Positions 16,643 through 24,580 of a DNA stretch of 64,000 bases are shown piece by piece (position 1 is the stretch's first letter; each line of letters opens with the position of its first letter). Both the position numbers and the translations under genes were made by a program. The notes under the pieces are model-generated. The model saw only the letters and a program-made list of their open reading frames with translations. It was not told the origin of the DNA and did no database searches. The DNA comes from Tepidicaulis sp002389665 (GTDB taxonomy: Bacteria > Pseudomonadota > Alphaproteobacteria > Parvibaculales > Parvibaculaceae): the NCBI RefSeq assembly GCF_965222285.1, contig NZ_OZ244942.1, positions 2,976,001-3,040,000 of the forward strand, given 5' to 3'.

Positions 16643-17048
16643 TCCGCTCCATTTAAAAAACAGCGCTCCTGAAGGAGCGCCGGCCCGGCGCGCCGCCGCC
16701 TTCCAGCGGGCGCGGGCGGGCCGTTAAAATAGAAGCTGCACTATGTCTTTAAGATCTAAGAAAATCCCTTCCAATAAGGGTGCAATTCTTTCTTAAATTT
16801 AGAGAATTACTTTTAGGAAATGCCGGAAATCTGCCATTTCCAGCAAGAACGACAGCCCGGCCCGCAATAAATGGCCTGCATTAAAGATTAAAGGGAAGAT
16901 TACAGGCCAAGATCACAAGCAAGCGAACGGGGCTGATCTTACCGTTTTGATAAGATTTTTCTGAGTTACTGGACGGATAAGGCAAAGAGCGCGCCTGGGG
17001 AGGGGATCCGGCGCGCGCATAAGCCATTGTAAGGGTGGGGAAGTATTT
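16643..17048. other. Divergent intergenic region, AT-rich
   Basis: About 400 bases between the LuxR regulator and a chemoreceptor. Its centre (about 16735-16960) is much richer in A+T than the genes around it. It holds the minus-strand terminator-like hairpin listed separately, an inverted repeat GGAAATG / CATTTCC at 16816-16841, and another GCGCGCC / GGCGCGC at 16989-17016 in the chemoreceptor leader. No open frame here looks like a gene; a short minus-strand RNA is possible. Confidence 0.5.
16654..16681 (-). terminator. Terminator-like hairpin upstream of the LuxR gene
   Basis: Read on the minus strand, GCGCTCC / GGAGCGC with a TTCA loop is followed by TGTTTTTTAAA. It ends only about 10 bases before the LuxR start. 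It would end a transcript coming from the AT-rich region or act as an attenuator in the leader. Confidence 0.6.
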
Positions 17049-18440
17049 ATGTCCGTAAATCCGGCAACCAAAGATTCGTCTCTTTTCGGCTCCATCGCCG
17101 GCCTCGGCCGCGGCAAGGGGCAAGGCACAGCCAAAGCCGGCAAGATCTCGCTCGCCGATGCCGTGCAGATGCTCGCGGCGCAGGAATTCGTGGAATTCCC
17201 GGAGGGCGCCGAGGAAGGCAAGGCCGGCCCCGTCTGGCAGGCCATGGCCGCCATCGCTCATGAACTGTCGAACGGACGGCGCCTGCAGCAGATGGTGGAC
17301 CAGATCCCCGTTTCCGTCGCCACCGTCGATCCCAAAACATTGACCGTCAGCTACGTCAATGAAACGGGCACCGAAACGCTGCGCATGGTCGAAAACGCCT
17401 TGCCGGTGAAAGCCGACAAAATTGCCGGGCAAAGCATCGATATCTTTTTCAAGAACCGCCAGGAAGAGGGCAAGCGCGCCGCCGATCCGGCAAACCTGCC
17501 TTTCAGCACCGTTGTTGAACTGGGCGAGGAGCGCTTCGATCTGACGCTGAGCCCGCTTACCAACCGCGAGGGCAAATACCGCGCGGCGATGATGAGCTGG
17601 CGCGTCGTGACGGACGAATTGCGCATGGCTGAGCAGGTGAAAGCCGTGGTCGGCTCCGTCAGTTCCGCCACCTCGGATGTGGAAAACAGCGTGCGCTCCA
17701 TGACCGAACTTGCGCACACCGCGGCGGAGAAGACCGCGCTTGTCGTCGATGCTTCGGGCCGCGCCTCTTCCAACGTGCAGACCGTGGCCGGCGCCGCCGA
17801 AGAGCTTTCCGCCTCCGTGCGCGAAATCGGCCAGCAGGTCATGAAGAGTTCCGACATCGCCTCGCGCGCCGTTGATCAGGCCCGCTCGACCAATGCGACC
17901 GTGCAGAGCCTGACGGAAGCGGCGAACCGCATCGGCGAAGTGGTCAACCTCATCACCGATATCGCAAGCCAGACCAATCTTCTAGCGCTCAACGCCACGA
18001 TCGAAGCGGCGCGCGCCGGGGAAGCGGGCAAAGGCTTTGCCGTCGTTGCCTCCGAAGTGAAGGCGCTTGCCAATCAGACGTCGAATGCAACGGAAGAGAT
18101 TTCCAGCCAGATCGCGGCCATTCAGTCCGTTACGGCGGATTCGGTGACGGCCATCGCCTCCATTCAGGAAACGATCGACGAGATCAGCACCATCGCAACG
18201 GCGATTGCCAGCTCGGTCGAAGAACAGGATGCCGCCACATCCGAAATCGCCCGCAATGTGACGGAAGCCGCCGAAGGCACGAGCCATGTGACGGAGAATG
18301 TCGGCGGTGTGGAAGACACTGTCCGCCAGACGAGCGAAGCGGCAAGCCAGATGTCGGGCTCCGTCGCCAGTCTTGCAGAACAGGCAGGGGGCCTGCGCGA
18401 ACAGATGGACCAGTTCCTGACAAAAATCATGAAGCACTAA
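17049..18440 (+). CDS. Cytoplasmic PAS-type methyl-accepting chemotaxis protein
   Basis: A 463-residue chemoreceptor without membrane segments or HAMP domain, so it should sense inside the cell. A PAS-like domain spans about residues 78-200 (MVDQIPVSVATVDPKTLTVS, YVNETGTETLRM, FDLTLSPLTNREGKYRA). The signalling domain fills the rest, with the conserved hairpin tip IGEVVNLITDIASQTNLLAL, NATIEAARAGEAGKGFAVVA and SEVKALANQTSNATEEI. It should control a CheA kinase, which is not in this window. No C-terminal CheR-binding pentapeptide is seen. The ATG at 17049 follows a GGGTGGGG run. The gene ends in a strong terminator. Confidence 0.92.
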   Translation: MSVNPATKDSSLFGSIAGLGRGKGQGTAKAGKISLADAVQMLAAQEFVEFPEGAEEGKAGPVWQAMAAIAHELSNGRRLQQMVDQIPVSVATVDPKTLTVSYVNETGTETLRMVENALPVKADKIAGQSIDIFFKNRQEEGKRAADPANLPFSTVVELGEERFDLTLSPLTNREGKYRAAMMSWRVVTDELRMAEQVKAVVGSVSSATSDVENSVRSMTELAHTAAEKTALVVDASGRASSNVQTVAGAAEELSASVREIGQQVMKSSDIASRAVDQARSTNATVQSLTEAANRIGEVVNLITDIASQTNLLALNATIEAARAGEAGKGFAVVASEVKALANQTSNATEEISSQIAAIQSVTADSVTAIASIQETIDEISTIATAIASSVEEQDAATSEIARNVTEAAEGTSHVTENVGGVEDTVRQTSEAASQMSGSVASLAEQAGGLREQMDQFLTKIMKH

Positions 18441-18469
18441 GCAGCGCGGGCTGCCCAATGAGAGACACG

Positions 18470-18500
18470 AAAAGCGCGGGGCGACCCCCGCGCTTTTTCT
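18470..18500 (+). terminator. Intrinsic terminator after chemoreceptor
   Basis: AAAAGCGCGGGG / CCCCCGCGCTTTTT with a short CGA loop, about 30 bases after the stop codon. Confidence 0.87.
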
Positions 18501-18520
18501 TTCACGCCCCGCAGAGAAAA

Positions 18521-18597
18521 TGGTGATCCCGGCAGGATTCGAACCTGCGACCCTCAGATTAGGAATCTGATGCTCTATCCTACTGAGCTACGGGACC
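18521..18597 (-). tRNA. tRNA-Arg (anticodon CCT)
   Basis: A complete 77-base tRNA on the minus strand. The acceptor stem GGTCCCG pairs with CGGGATC, followed by A and an encoded CCA. The D arm is GCTC-AGTAGGATA-GAGC. The anticodon arm is TCAGA-TTCCTAA-TCTGA, giving CCT, which reads AGG. The T arm is GCAGG-TTCGAAT-CCTGC. The variable loop has five bases. tRNA genes are common integration sites, but no integrase or repeat of the 3' end is visible beside it. Confidence 0.96.
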
Positions 18598-18695
18598 CCA
18601 TTCTCCGGCCCGCGGGCGGGCGAAGACAGCTATAGCAGAGAGAAAATCGGGAAGGTAGCCCTCAAAGCCCCGTGGAACGGGGTGCTCATTGAGGA

Positions 18696-19718
18696 TCAGG
18701 CGACCTTGTGCTGCTTTTCGCAGATCACAATCTTGTCGCGCCCGGAGCCTTTGGCTTCATAAAGCGCCTGGTCGGCGCGTTTATACATGGCGGCAAGATT
18801 GTCGCTGGGTTTTAGGCCGGTCAGACCCATGCTGACGCGGTAGGTCAGCACTTCATCGGGCAGCACGACCTGCTGCTGGCGGATCCGCGCCATCAGCCGG
18901 TTCAACACCAAAAGCGCGCCGTCTAGATCGACGCCCGGCATCACGATGGCGAATTCTTCCCCGCCCAGGCGGTAGAAACGGTCCTCGCCGCGGATGCCGG
19001 TCATGCAGAGATCCGCCATGGCTTTCAGCACCAGATCGCCGGCCACATGACCATAGCGGTCGTTGATCGCCTTGAAATGGTCGATATCGATGACCGCCAT
19101 ATGCAGCGGACTGTCCATCAGCACAGCCCGGCCGATCGTCTCCGGCACTTCCTTGTCATAGCCGCGCCGGTTGAGCGCGCCGGTCAGCGCATCGCGCACG
19201 CTGAGCGCTTCGAAGGCCTTGGCCTGGGCCTCTTTCTCCTTCAGCGCGATTTCCGTCATCACGGCATGCGCCAGATCCTTAAGCAGCAGCCTGTCGGCGT
19301 GCGAGAATTCGCGCGGCGTTGTGTCGATCACGCAAAGCGTACCGAGCACGAAGCCATCTTCGGTGATGAGCGGCGCGCCGGCATAAAAGCGGATATTGGG
19401 ATTGCCGGTAACAAGCGGGTTGTCGATGAAGCGATCATCGGTATGGGAATCTTCCACGACGAAAACGTCTTCTCCCATAATCGCATGGGCGCAAAAGGCA
19501 TGCTCGCGCTTGCCCTCCATGTCGCAAATGCCGACACGAGATTTCCACCATTGCCGGTCCCTGTCGATGATCGAGACAAGCGCGATCGGCATCTGAAAAA
19601 CCGCCGAGGCCAGACGCGTGATCCGGTCGAAATTTTCATCCTGAATATTATCGAAAATATCATAGCGCTCGACGGCGCTCTGACGCTCGATCTCATTCTT
19701 CGGCAAAGGACAAGACAT
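18696..19718 (-). CDS. Diguanylate cyclase with GAF sensor domain
   Basis: A 340-residue cytoplasmic protein that makes cyclic di-GMP. An N-terminal GAF domain (about residues 20-165; FQMPIALVSIIDRDRQWWKS, HAFCAHAIMGEDVFVVEDS, APLITEDGFVLGTLCVID) precedes a GGDEF domain whose active-site loop is RLGGEEFAIVMPG near residue 254. An RGED sequence five residues before GGEEF fits the inhibitory I-site, so product inhibition is likely. Supporting motifs are VIDIDHFKAINDRYGHVAGD and ADQALYEAKGSGRDKI. The ATG at 19718 is preferred; a GTG 18 bases upstream is possible. A PilZ protein, a potential c-di-GMP receptor, is encoded about 9 kb away. Confidence 0.92.
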   Translation of the reverse strand: MSCPLPKNEIERQSAVERYDIFDNIQDENFDRITRLASAVFQMPIALVSIIDRDRQWWKSRVGICDMEGKREHAFCAHAIMGEDVFVVEDSHTDDRFIDNPLVTGNPNIRFYAGAPLITEDGFVLGTLCVIDTTPREFSHADRLLLKDLAHAVMTEIALKEKEAQAKAFEALSVRDALTGALNRRGYDKEVPETIGRAVLMDSPLHMAVIDIDHFKAINDRYGHVAGDLVLKAMADLCMTGIRGEDRFYRLGGEEFAIVMPGVDLDGALLVLNRLMARIRQQQVVLPDEVLTYRVSMGLTGLKPSDNLAAMYKRADQALYEAKGSGRDKIVICEKQHKVA

Positions 19719-19940
19719 GGTTTCGAACCACTCCACTCAACCTATGGTCTAGTGTCGGCTATAGAACTTGAGAAAATGTATAAGCGGTCACTTAGATTTG
19801 AGGTCCATGCTTAACGGGCGGTTAAGAATTTACCCCTGTTACAGCGCATCCTCCTGGCACGGAACGTGCTCCTTCCCCGGAAAAGACAAAAGGCTTTTCT
19901 CAAAATGGGCCACAGGCCCGGGATAGAAGGATGGTGTGAA

Positions 19941-20888
19941 ATGGCTTGGATCACCGACACGGAACAGAAAAACGGCGCCAAATTCGGCACGGACTTGGTT
20001 AACATCCCCCACCGCATGGGCGAGAGCGGCCTCTTCACCGATGAGGCGCTGGCCGAACTGATCGATTCTTATCCGCGCGAATATTACATGCTCACCACCA
20101 TGACGCCCCAGGGCGAGCGCCAGGTCTGGCGCAATGGCGATAAGGGCGATCTGAGCGGGGCGGAAGTGCTGCAGGCCATCAAGGACGGCCAGCTTTGGCT
20201 GTGCCTGCGCCGTTTCGACATCGTGGCGCCCATGTATCACCAGATGGTGCAGGACGCCTTCGCCGAGCTCGAAGCCTCCAATCCGGGCCTCAAAACCTTC
20301 AAACATGAATCGAGCCTGCTCATTTCCTCTCCCGGCGCGCGGGTTTTTTACCATATGGACATTCCCATGATCGCGCTCTGGCATCTGCGCGGGCGCAAGC
20401 GCGTCTGGGTCTATGATGCCGATAACAAGACCCATCTGCCCGACACGTCCGTCGAAGGCATCGTGCTGCGGGAGACGGAGGAAGAAATCGCCTATGACCC
20501 GGAATGGGACAAGGAGGCCGTCGCCATCGATCTCGAACCGGGACAAGTCGTCTCCTGGCCGCTCAACGCGCCGCACCGGGTGGACAATCTCGACGGGCTG
20601 AACGTGTCGATCACGACCGAATTCTTCACCCCCGCCGCGCGGCGCAAATACGGCGTTTACTATGCCAACGGTTTTGCCCGCCGGCATCTGGGCTACACGC
20701 CGAAATCCGCCGCCTATAATGGCCCCATGGCCTATGCCAAAAGCGCGGCCGCGCTCGCCATCAAGAAGCTGGGCCTCGCCAAGGCCAGCGAACGGGCGAT
20801 GATGTGTTCCTTCAAGCTGGAAAAATCCCGCTTCGGCCAGATCGTCGATCTTGCCCCGCAAGAGCGTTGGAACATCCAGCAAGCCTGA
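19941..20888 (+). CDS. Cupin/JmjC-like protein
   Basis: A 315-residue soluble protein with a cupin fold of the JmjC/cupin-like type. The likely metal site is FYHMDIP (H-x-D near residue 137) and the distal His in NAPHRVDN near residue 211, the 2-His-1-Asp arrangement of Fe(II)/2-oxoglutarate oxygenases. RGRKRVWVYD between them fits the family. Substrate is unknown; JmjC-like bacterial proteins hydroxylate proteins or small molecules. The ATG at 19941 has AGAAGGA 9 bases upstream; the longer frame from 19866 lacks a ribosome site. The next gene encodes a FemAB/GNAT-like protein after a hairpin. Chemistry is inferred from the motif only. Confidence 0.75.
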   Translation: MAWITDTEQKNGAKFGTDLVNIPHRMGESGLFTDEALAELIDSYPREYYMLTTMTPQGERQVWRNGDKGDLSGAEVLQAIKDGQLWLCLRRFDIVAPMYHQMVQDAFAELEASNPGLKTFKHESSLLISSPGARVFYHMDIPMIALWHLRGRKRVWVYDADNKTHLPDTSVEGIVLRETEEEIAYDPEWDKEAVAIDLEPGQVVSWPLNAPHRVDNLDGLNVSITTEFFTPAARRKYGVYYANGFARRHLGYTPKSAAYNGPMAYAKSAAALAIKKLGLAKASERAMMCSFKLEKSRFGQIVDLAPQERWNIQQA

Positions 20889-20898
20889 CCGGATGAAA

Positions 20899-20936
20899 GG
20901 CCCGCAGGATAACCTGCGGGCCCTCTCCTTCCTTCC
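20899..20936 (+). terminator. Hairpin after cupin-like gene
   Basis: A perfect 10-bp stem GGCCCGCAGG / CCTGCGGGCC with an ATAA loop, 10 bases after the stop codon, followed by a pyrimidine-rich CTCTCCTTCCTTCC rather than a pure T tract. Probably a terminator or 3' stabilising stem. Confidence 0.6.
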
Positions 20937-21024
20937 AGCCGCTTGCCCGGTTTTCTTTGCAAAACCGAAAGGAAAAGCTGCCAGCTTGCTTGAGGTCAGG
21001 ACCGCAATTCAGGGGACACGAAGG

Positions 21025-22254
21025 ATGCGCGCGCTCCCATTCGACACAGGCGTAAAAAGCAATGGCACTGTGGCACGGCCCGCAGTGCCGCAAAGCGCGC
21101 GCGCCGCCACCTCTGCCCGTCTGACGCTTTTCACATCGCTTGAAGAGGCTGAGCCTTTCTGGACGGCCTTCGAGAAAGAGGCCGCCCTCCACGTCTTTCA
21201 GACCTATGCCTGGGTGAAGACCTTTCAGGAGACGGTGGGCAAGGCCGAAAACCTGCGCCCGCTCATCGTTGCCGTAGAGACAAGCCGCGGCGCACCGCTC
21301 ATGCTCTTACCCTTCGCGCTTGAAGAGAAAGGCGCGCTCACAAAGCTCATCTGGCTGGGGGGCGATACTGCCGATTATCAGGCTCCGCTTCTTGCACCCG
21401 ATTGGCGCGCAGCGCTTGCGCCCCAAACCTTCAGCGCGCTTTGGAAAGAGATCCGCGCCGCCTTGCCCGCGCATGATCTTATCGACCTCGGCAAACAGCC
21501 GGCGCACATCCAAGGCACGGACAATCCCTTCATGGAGATCGGCCCCGATCTTCATCCCGCCGGCACGCATATGACGAGGCTCGGGCAAGACTGGGAGAAC
21601 TATTACAAATCCAAACGCTCTTCGAGCACCCGCAAACGCGACCGCAACCGGCGCAACAATCTAAAACGCCTTGGCGAGCTTTCCTACGAGATGCCCCAGA
21701 GCGCAGCCGAAATCGACACCTCGCTCGATGCGCTCTTCGAACAGAAGAACGCCTTCTTCGCCGATTGCGGCATTACGAGCTTTCTGAAAAAACCGGGCTA
21801 TACGGATTTTTACCGGCAGATGGCAAAGGCCCATGCGCAGAGCGGGCTCATCGATGTCAGTCACTTACGCGTCGGCGAAGAGATCGCCGCAACAAACTGG
21901 GGCGCCCGGTTCCGCGGTCATTATTATTATGTGCTGGGCGGCTTCACCACGTCGCCGAGCGGCAAATATTCACCGGGCAGTCTCTTTCTTCTCGATCTTC
22001 TGGAAAAGGAAACGAAAGCGGGCAACATCCACACATTCGACTTTTCCATCGGCGATGAGGCTTACAAAGACGATTGGTGCGAGCTGCATTTCCCGCTCTA
22101 CGATTATAAAGCAGCATCGAGCCTGAAAGGCCTTCTGGCGCTTGCGCCCCTGCGCCTTGCCGCCCGCATCAAGCGCTTCTTGAAGCAATCCCCCCGCGCC
22201 TGGGCTCTCGCCCAAAACGTCCGCAAGAAGCTCGGGCAGCTGCGCCGGGGCTAA
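21025..22254 (+). CDS. GNAT/FemAB-like acyltransferase (BioF2-like domain)
   Basis: A 409-residue protein of the double-GNAT type often annotated as cellulose biosynthesis CelD-like or FemAB-like. Diagnostic parts are HVFQTYAWVKTFQETVG near residue 60, a basic central region (YYKSKRSSSTRKRDRNRRNN) and the second-half strand GHYYYVLGGFTTSPSGKYSP followed by FDFSIGDEAYKDDWC. Members transfer acyl or aminoacyl groups onto cell-surface polymers or small molecules. It lies upstream of a TonB receptor and a polysaccharide operon, which suggests an envelope role. The ATG at 21025 was chosen because AGGGG lies 9 bases upstream; the open frame extends into the previous gene. Confidence 0.78.
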   Translation: MRALPFDTGVKSNGTVARPAVPQSARAATSARLTLFTSLEEAEPFWTAFEKEAALHVFQTYAWVKTFQETVGKAENLRPLIVAVETSRGAPLMLLPFALEEKGALTKLIWLGGDTADYQAPLLAPDWRAALAPQTFSALWKEIRAALPAHDLIDLGKQPAHIQGTDNPFMEIGPDLHPAGTHMTRLGQDWENYYKSKRSSSTRKRDRNRRNNLKRLGELSYEMPQSAAEIDTSLDALFEQKNAFFADCGITSFLKKPGYTDFYRQMAKAHAQSGLIDVSHLRVGEEIAATNWGARFRGHYYYVLGGFTTSPSGKYSPGSLFLLDLLEKETKAGNIHTFDFSIGDEAYKDDWCELHFPLYDYKAASSLKGLLALAPLRLAARIKRFLKQSPRAWALAQNVRKKLGQLRRG

Positions 22255-22312
22255 AGCCTCCCTTTTTTGTGCCGTTTGCCCTCTCTCAAAGAAGCCTTTT
22301 CATACCGTGCCT

Positions 22313-22340
22313 TGAATGTTATGTAATAACATAACATTCA
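22313..22340. promoter_or_regulatory. Zur box upstream of TonB receptor
   Basis: A 28-base near-perfect palindrome with outer arms TGAATGTTATG and CATAACATTCA, and an inner dyad TGTTATGTAATAACA. This matches the known Zur operator form (AATGTTATA-N-TATAACATT) very closely. It ends 16 bases before the ATG of the receptor gene, where bound Zur would block transcription when zinc is plentiful. Confidence 0.85.
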
Positions 22341-22356
22341 TAGAGAGGGGACTGTC

Positions 22357-24444
22357 ATGCCACTGCTCATCCGTTTGGCGTGCAAAAACGCACGCCGTTC
22401 CACCCTGCTTGCCAGCGCCAGCCTGCTGGCACTTAGCGCGCAGGCCATTGCCGCACCGGCTTTCGCCCAGGACACGGCAGAAGCTTCTGCCGAACCCCCG
22501 GCCCGGATTGCCGCCAGCGACATCGTCGTAACCGCAAGCCCCCTTGCCAAAGCGCCGGAGGACCTCGCCACGCCGGTGGAACGGCTCAGCCGGGACGACA
22601 TTCTCAGCGGCAACAACGCCTCGCTTGGCGAGCTTTTGCAGCATGAGCCCGGCATTTCCGCCTCCTCCTTTGCGCGGGGCGCGAGCCGCCCGGTGATCCG
22701 CGGGCTCGATAATTTCCGGGTACGCATTCAGGAAAACGGGCTGGGCCTTAACGGTGCCTCCGCCCTTTCCGAAGACCACGGCGTGCCCATCGACCCGCTC
22801 TCAGCCGAGCGCATCGAAGTAATCCGCGGGCCCGCCGTGCTGCGCTATGGCAGCGAAGCGATTGGCGGCGCCGTCAATATTCTCAATAACCGCATCCCCA
22901 AAGCCCTGCCGGAAAAAACCGTGACGGGCGAAGCCTCGGGCCGCCTTTCCTCCGTCGATGACGGCCATCAGGAATCGCTGCTGCTGGATGGCGGCGCCGG
23001 CAACATTGCCGTCCATGCCGACGCCTTCAACCGCAACACCCAGGATTACGACACCCCGCAGGGCGAGCAGCGTTTTACCGAAACGGAATCGAACGGCCAG
23101 GCCGTCGGTGCTTCCTACATTGCCGATTGGGGCTATTTCGGCGCCTCGGTTTCCAAATTCGACAGCGAATACGGCATCCCGGCACCGGAAAATCCGGCAA
23201 GCCCCATCACCATCGAGATGGAGCAGATCAAATACGCCGCCGAAAGCGAGATCGACAATCTGACCGGTTGGGGCGAGACACTGCGCCTTTCCGGCAGCTA
23301 TTCCGATTACACCCATGACGAGGTGTCCGGCGGCGCCATCGGCTCGCGCTTCGACAATGAAGAAACCGAACTGCGCGCCGAATTGCTGCATCCCAAAGTC
23401 GGCCCCTTCGAGGGAGCGATCGGGCTGCAATGGTATGACCGCGATCTTTCGGCGGCCGGTGAAGGGGGCGAGCTCATTGCGCCGAGCAATACCCGCCGCA
23501 CCGCGTTCTTCATCTTCGAGGAAACGCCGCTTACCTCGAACCTTACGCTCGAGCTGGGCGGGCGCATCGAGGAAACGGAAGTGGACGGTACCGCGCTCGA
23601 CACCGCGACGGACACCGAGTTTGCCGCTTCCCGCGACTTCACGACGCTGAGCGGCTCGGCCGGGCTTGTCGCAAAACTCGATGGCGGGTTTGTCCTGGGC
23701 GGCACGGTGCAGGCTGTGGAGCGGGCGCCCGACGCGCTGGAGCTCTTCTCCAAAGGCCCGCATGAGGCAACCGAAACTTTCGAGATCGGCGATCCCAATC
23801 TGGGTGAGGAACGGGCCTATTCGGCAGAAATCTCTCTGCGGAAAACGGACGGCCCCTTCCGCTTCGAAACCGCCGCCTATTACACCGATTATGACGACTT
23901 CATCTTCAAGCGTCTGACGGGAGAAACCTGCGACGATGATTTTGCAAGCTGCACCCCGCTCGGCGCGGGCAGCGAGCTCGATCAAGTTCTCTTTTCTCAG
24001 GAAGATGCGCGCTTCACCGGCCTGGAGCTGAGCGCGGAATGGGACGCCTTCACCCTTGGTCACGGCATTCTGGGCTTTGACGGTCAGGCCGATTACGTGC
24101 GTGCGAAGCTCGACACGGGCGGTAACGTACCCCGCATTCCGCCCATGCGCTATGGCGCGGGGGTCTATTACAAGACCGATGCCATCTTCACGCGCCTCGG
24201 TTTCCTGCGCGCCGAAGAACAGGACGATCTGGGCGCCGGGGAAACGGAAACGGCGGGCTATACGCTTCTCAATGCCGATGCCCGTTACAATCTCGACCTG
24301 CCGGACAGCGCGCTTCAGCTGAACCTTGCCCTCGAAGGGCGCAACCTTCTCGACGATGACGTGCGCAACCACGTCTCCTTCAAGAAGAACGATGTGCTGC
24401 AACCCGGCCGCGACGTGCGCCTGGTGGCGACACTGAAATTCTAA
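22357..24444 (+). CDS. ZnuD-like TonB-dependent zinc receptor
   Basis: A 695-residue outer-membrane receptor. The signal peptide ends near AIAAPAFAQ. The plug domain contains DIVVTASPL, a TonB-box-like start, then LLQHEPGISASSFARGASRP, SEDHGVPIDPLSAERIEVIR and GPAVLRYGSEAIGGAVNILN, which closely resemble ZnuD-type zinc receptors. The 22-strand barrel follows, and the C-terminus RNHVSFKKNDVLQPGRDVRL ending in LKF is also typical of the ZnuD group. The Zur operator just upstream supports induction under zinc shortage. The His-rich loop of neisserial ZnuD is not obvious here. Inner-membrane zinc importer genes are not in the window. The substrate could be free zinc or a zinc complex. Confidence 0.88.
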   Translation: MPLLIRLACKNARRSTLLASASLLALSAQAIAAPAFAQDTAEASAEPPARIAASDIVVTASPLAKAPEDLATPVERLSRDDILSGNNASLGELLQHEPGISASSFARGASRPVIRGLDNFRVRIQENGLGLNGASALSEDHGVPIDPLSAERIEVIRGPAVLRYGSEAIGGAVNILNNRIPKALPEKTVTGEASGRLSSVDDGHQESLLLDGGAGNIAVHADAFNRNTQDYDTPQGEQRFTETESNGQAVGASYIADWGYFGASVSKFDSEYGIPAPENPASPITIEMEQIKYAAESEIDNLTGWGETLRLSGSYSDYTHDEVSGGAIGSRFDNEETELRAELLHPKVGPFEGAIGLQWYDRDLSAAGEGGELIAPSNTRRTAFFIFEETPLTSNLTLELGGRIEETEVDGTALDTATDTEFAASRDFTTLSGSAGLVAKLDGGFVLGGTVQAVERAPDALELFSKGPHEATETFEIGDPNLGEERAYSAEISLRKTDGPFRFETAAYYTDYDDFIFKRLTGETCDDDFASCTPLGAGSELDQVLFSQEDARFTGLELSAEWDAFTLGHGILGFDGQADYVRAKLDTGGNVPRIPPMRYGAGVYYKTDAIFTRLGFLRAEEQDDLGAGETETAGYTLLNADARYNLDLPDSALQLNLALEGRNLLDDDVRNHVSFKKNDVLQPGRDVRLVATLKF

Positions 24445-24580
24445 GCCTCCCCGGGGGCTTCCCAGCCCTCCCGGGCCCGGAGCCGGGGGCAGCCTGAGCA
24501 ACGCTTAGGCCGCCTCCGGCTCTAGTTTATCCGGCAGATGGTGATATGGTGGCGCGCCGATAATCATCCCCGGGGACAGA

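Noticed and set aside
18521..18597. Genomic island inserted at tRNA-Arg
   Set aside because: No integrase, no repeat of the tRNA 3' end and no change in gene style is visible on either side.
22801..24501. Long minus-strand frame opposite the TonB receptor gene
   Set aside because: The plus-strand product is a complete, family-typical receptor. The antisense frame has shadow-type composition and no start signal.
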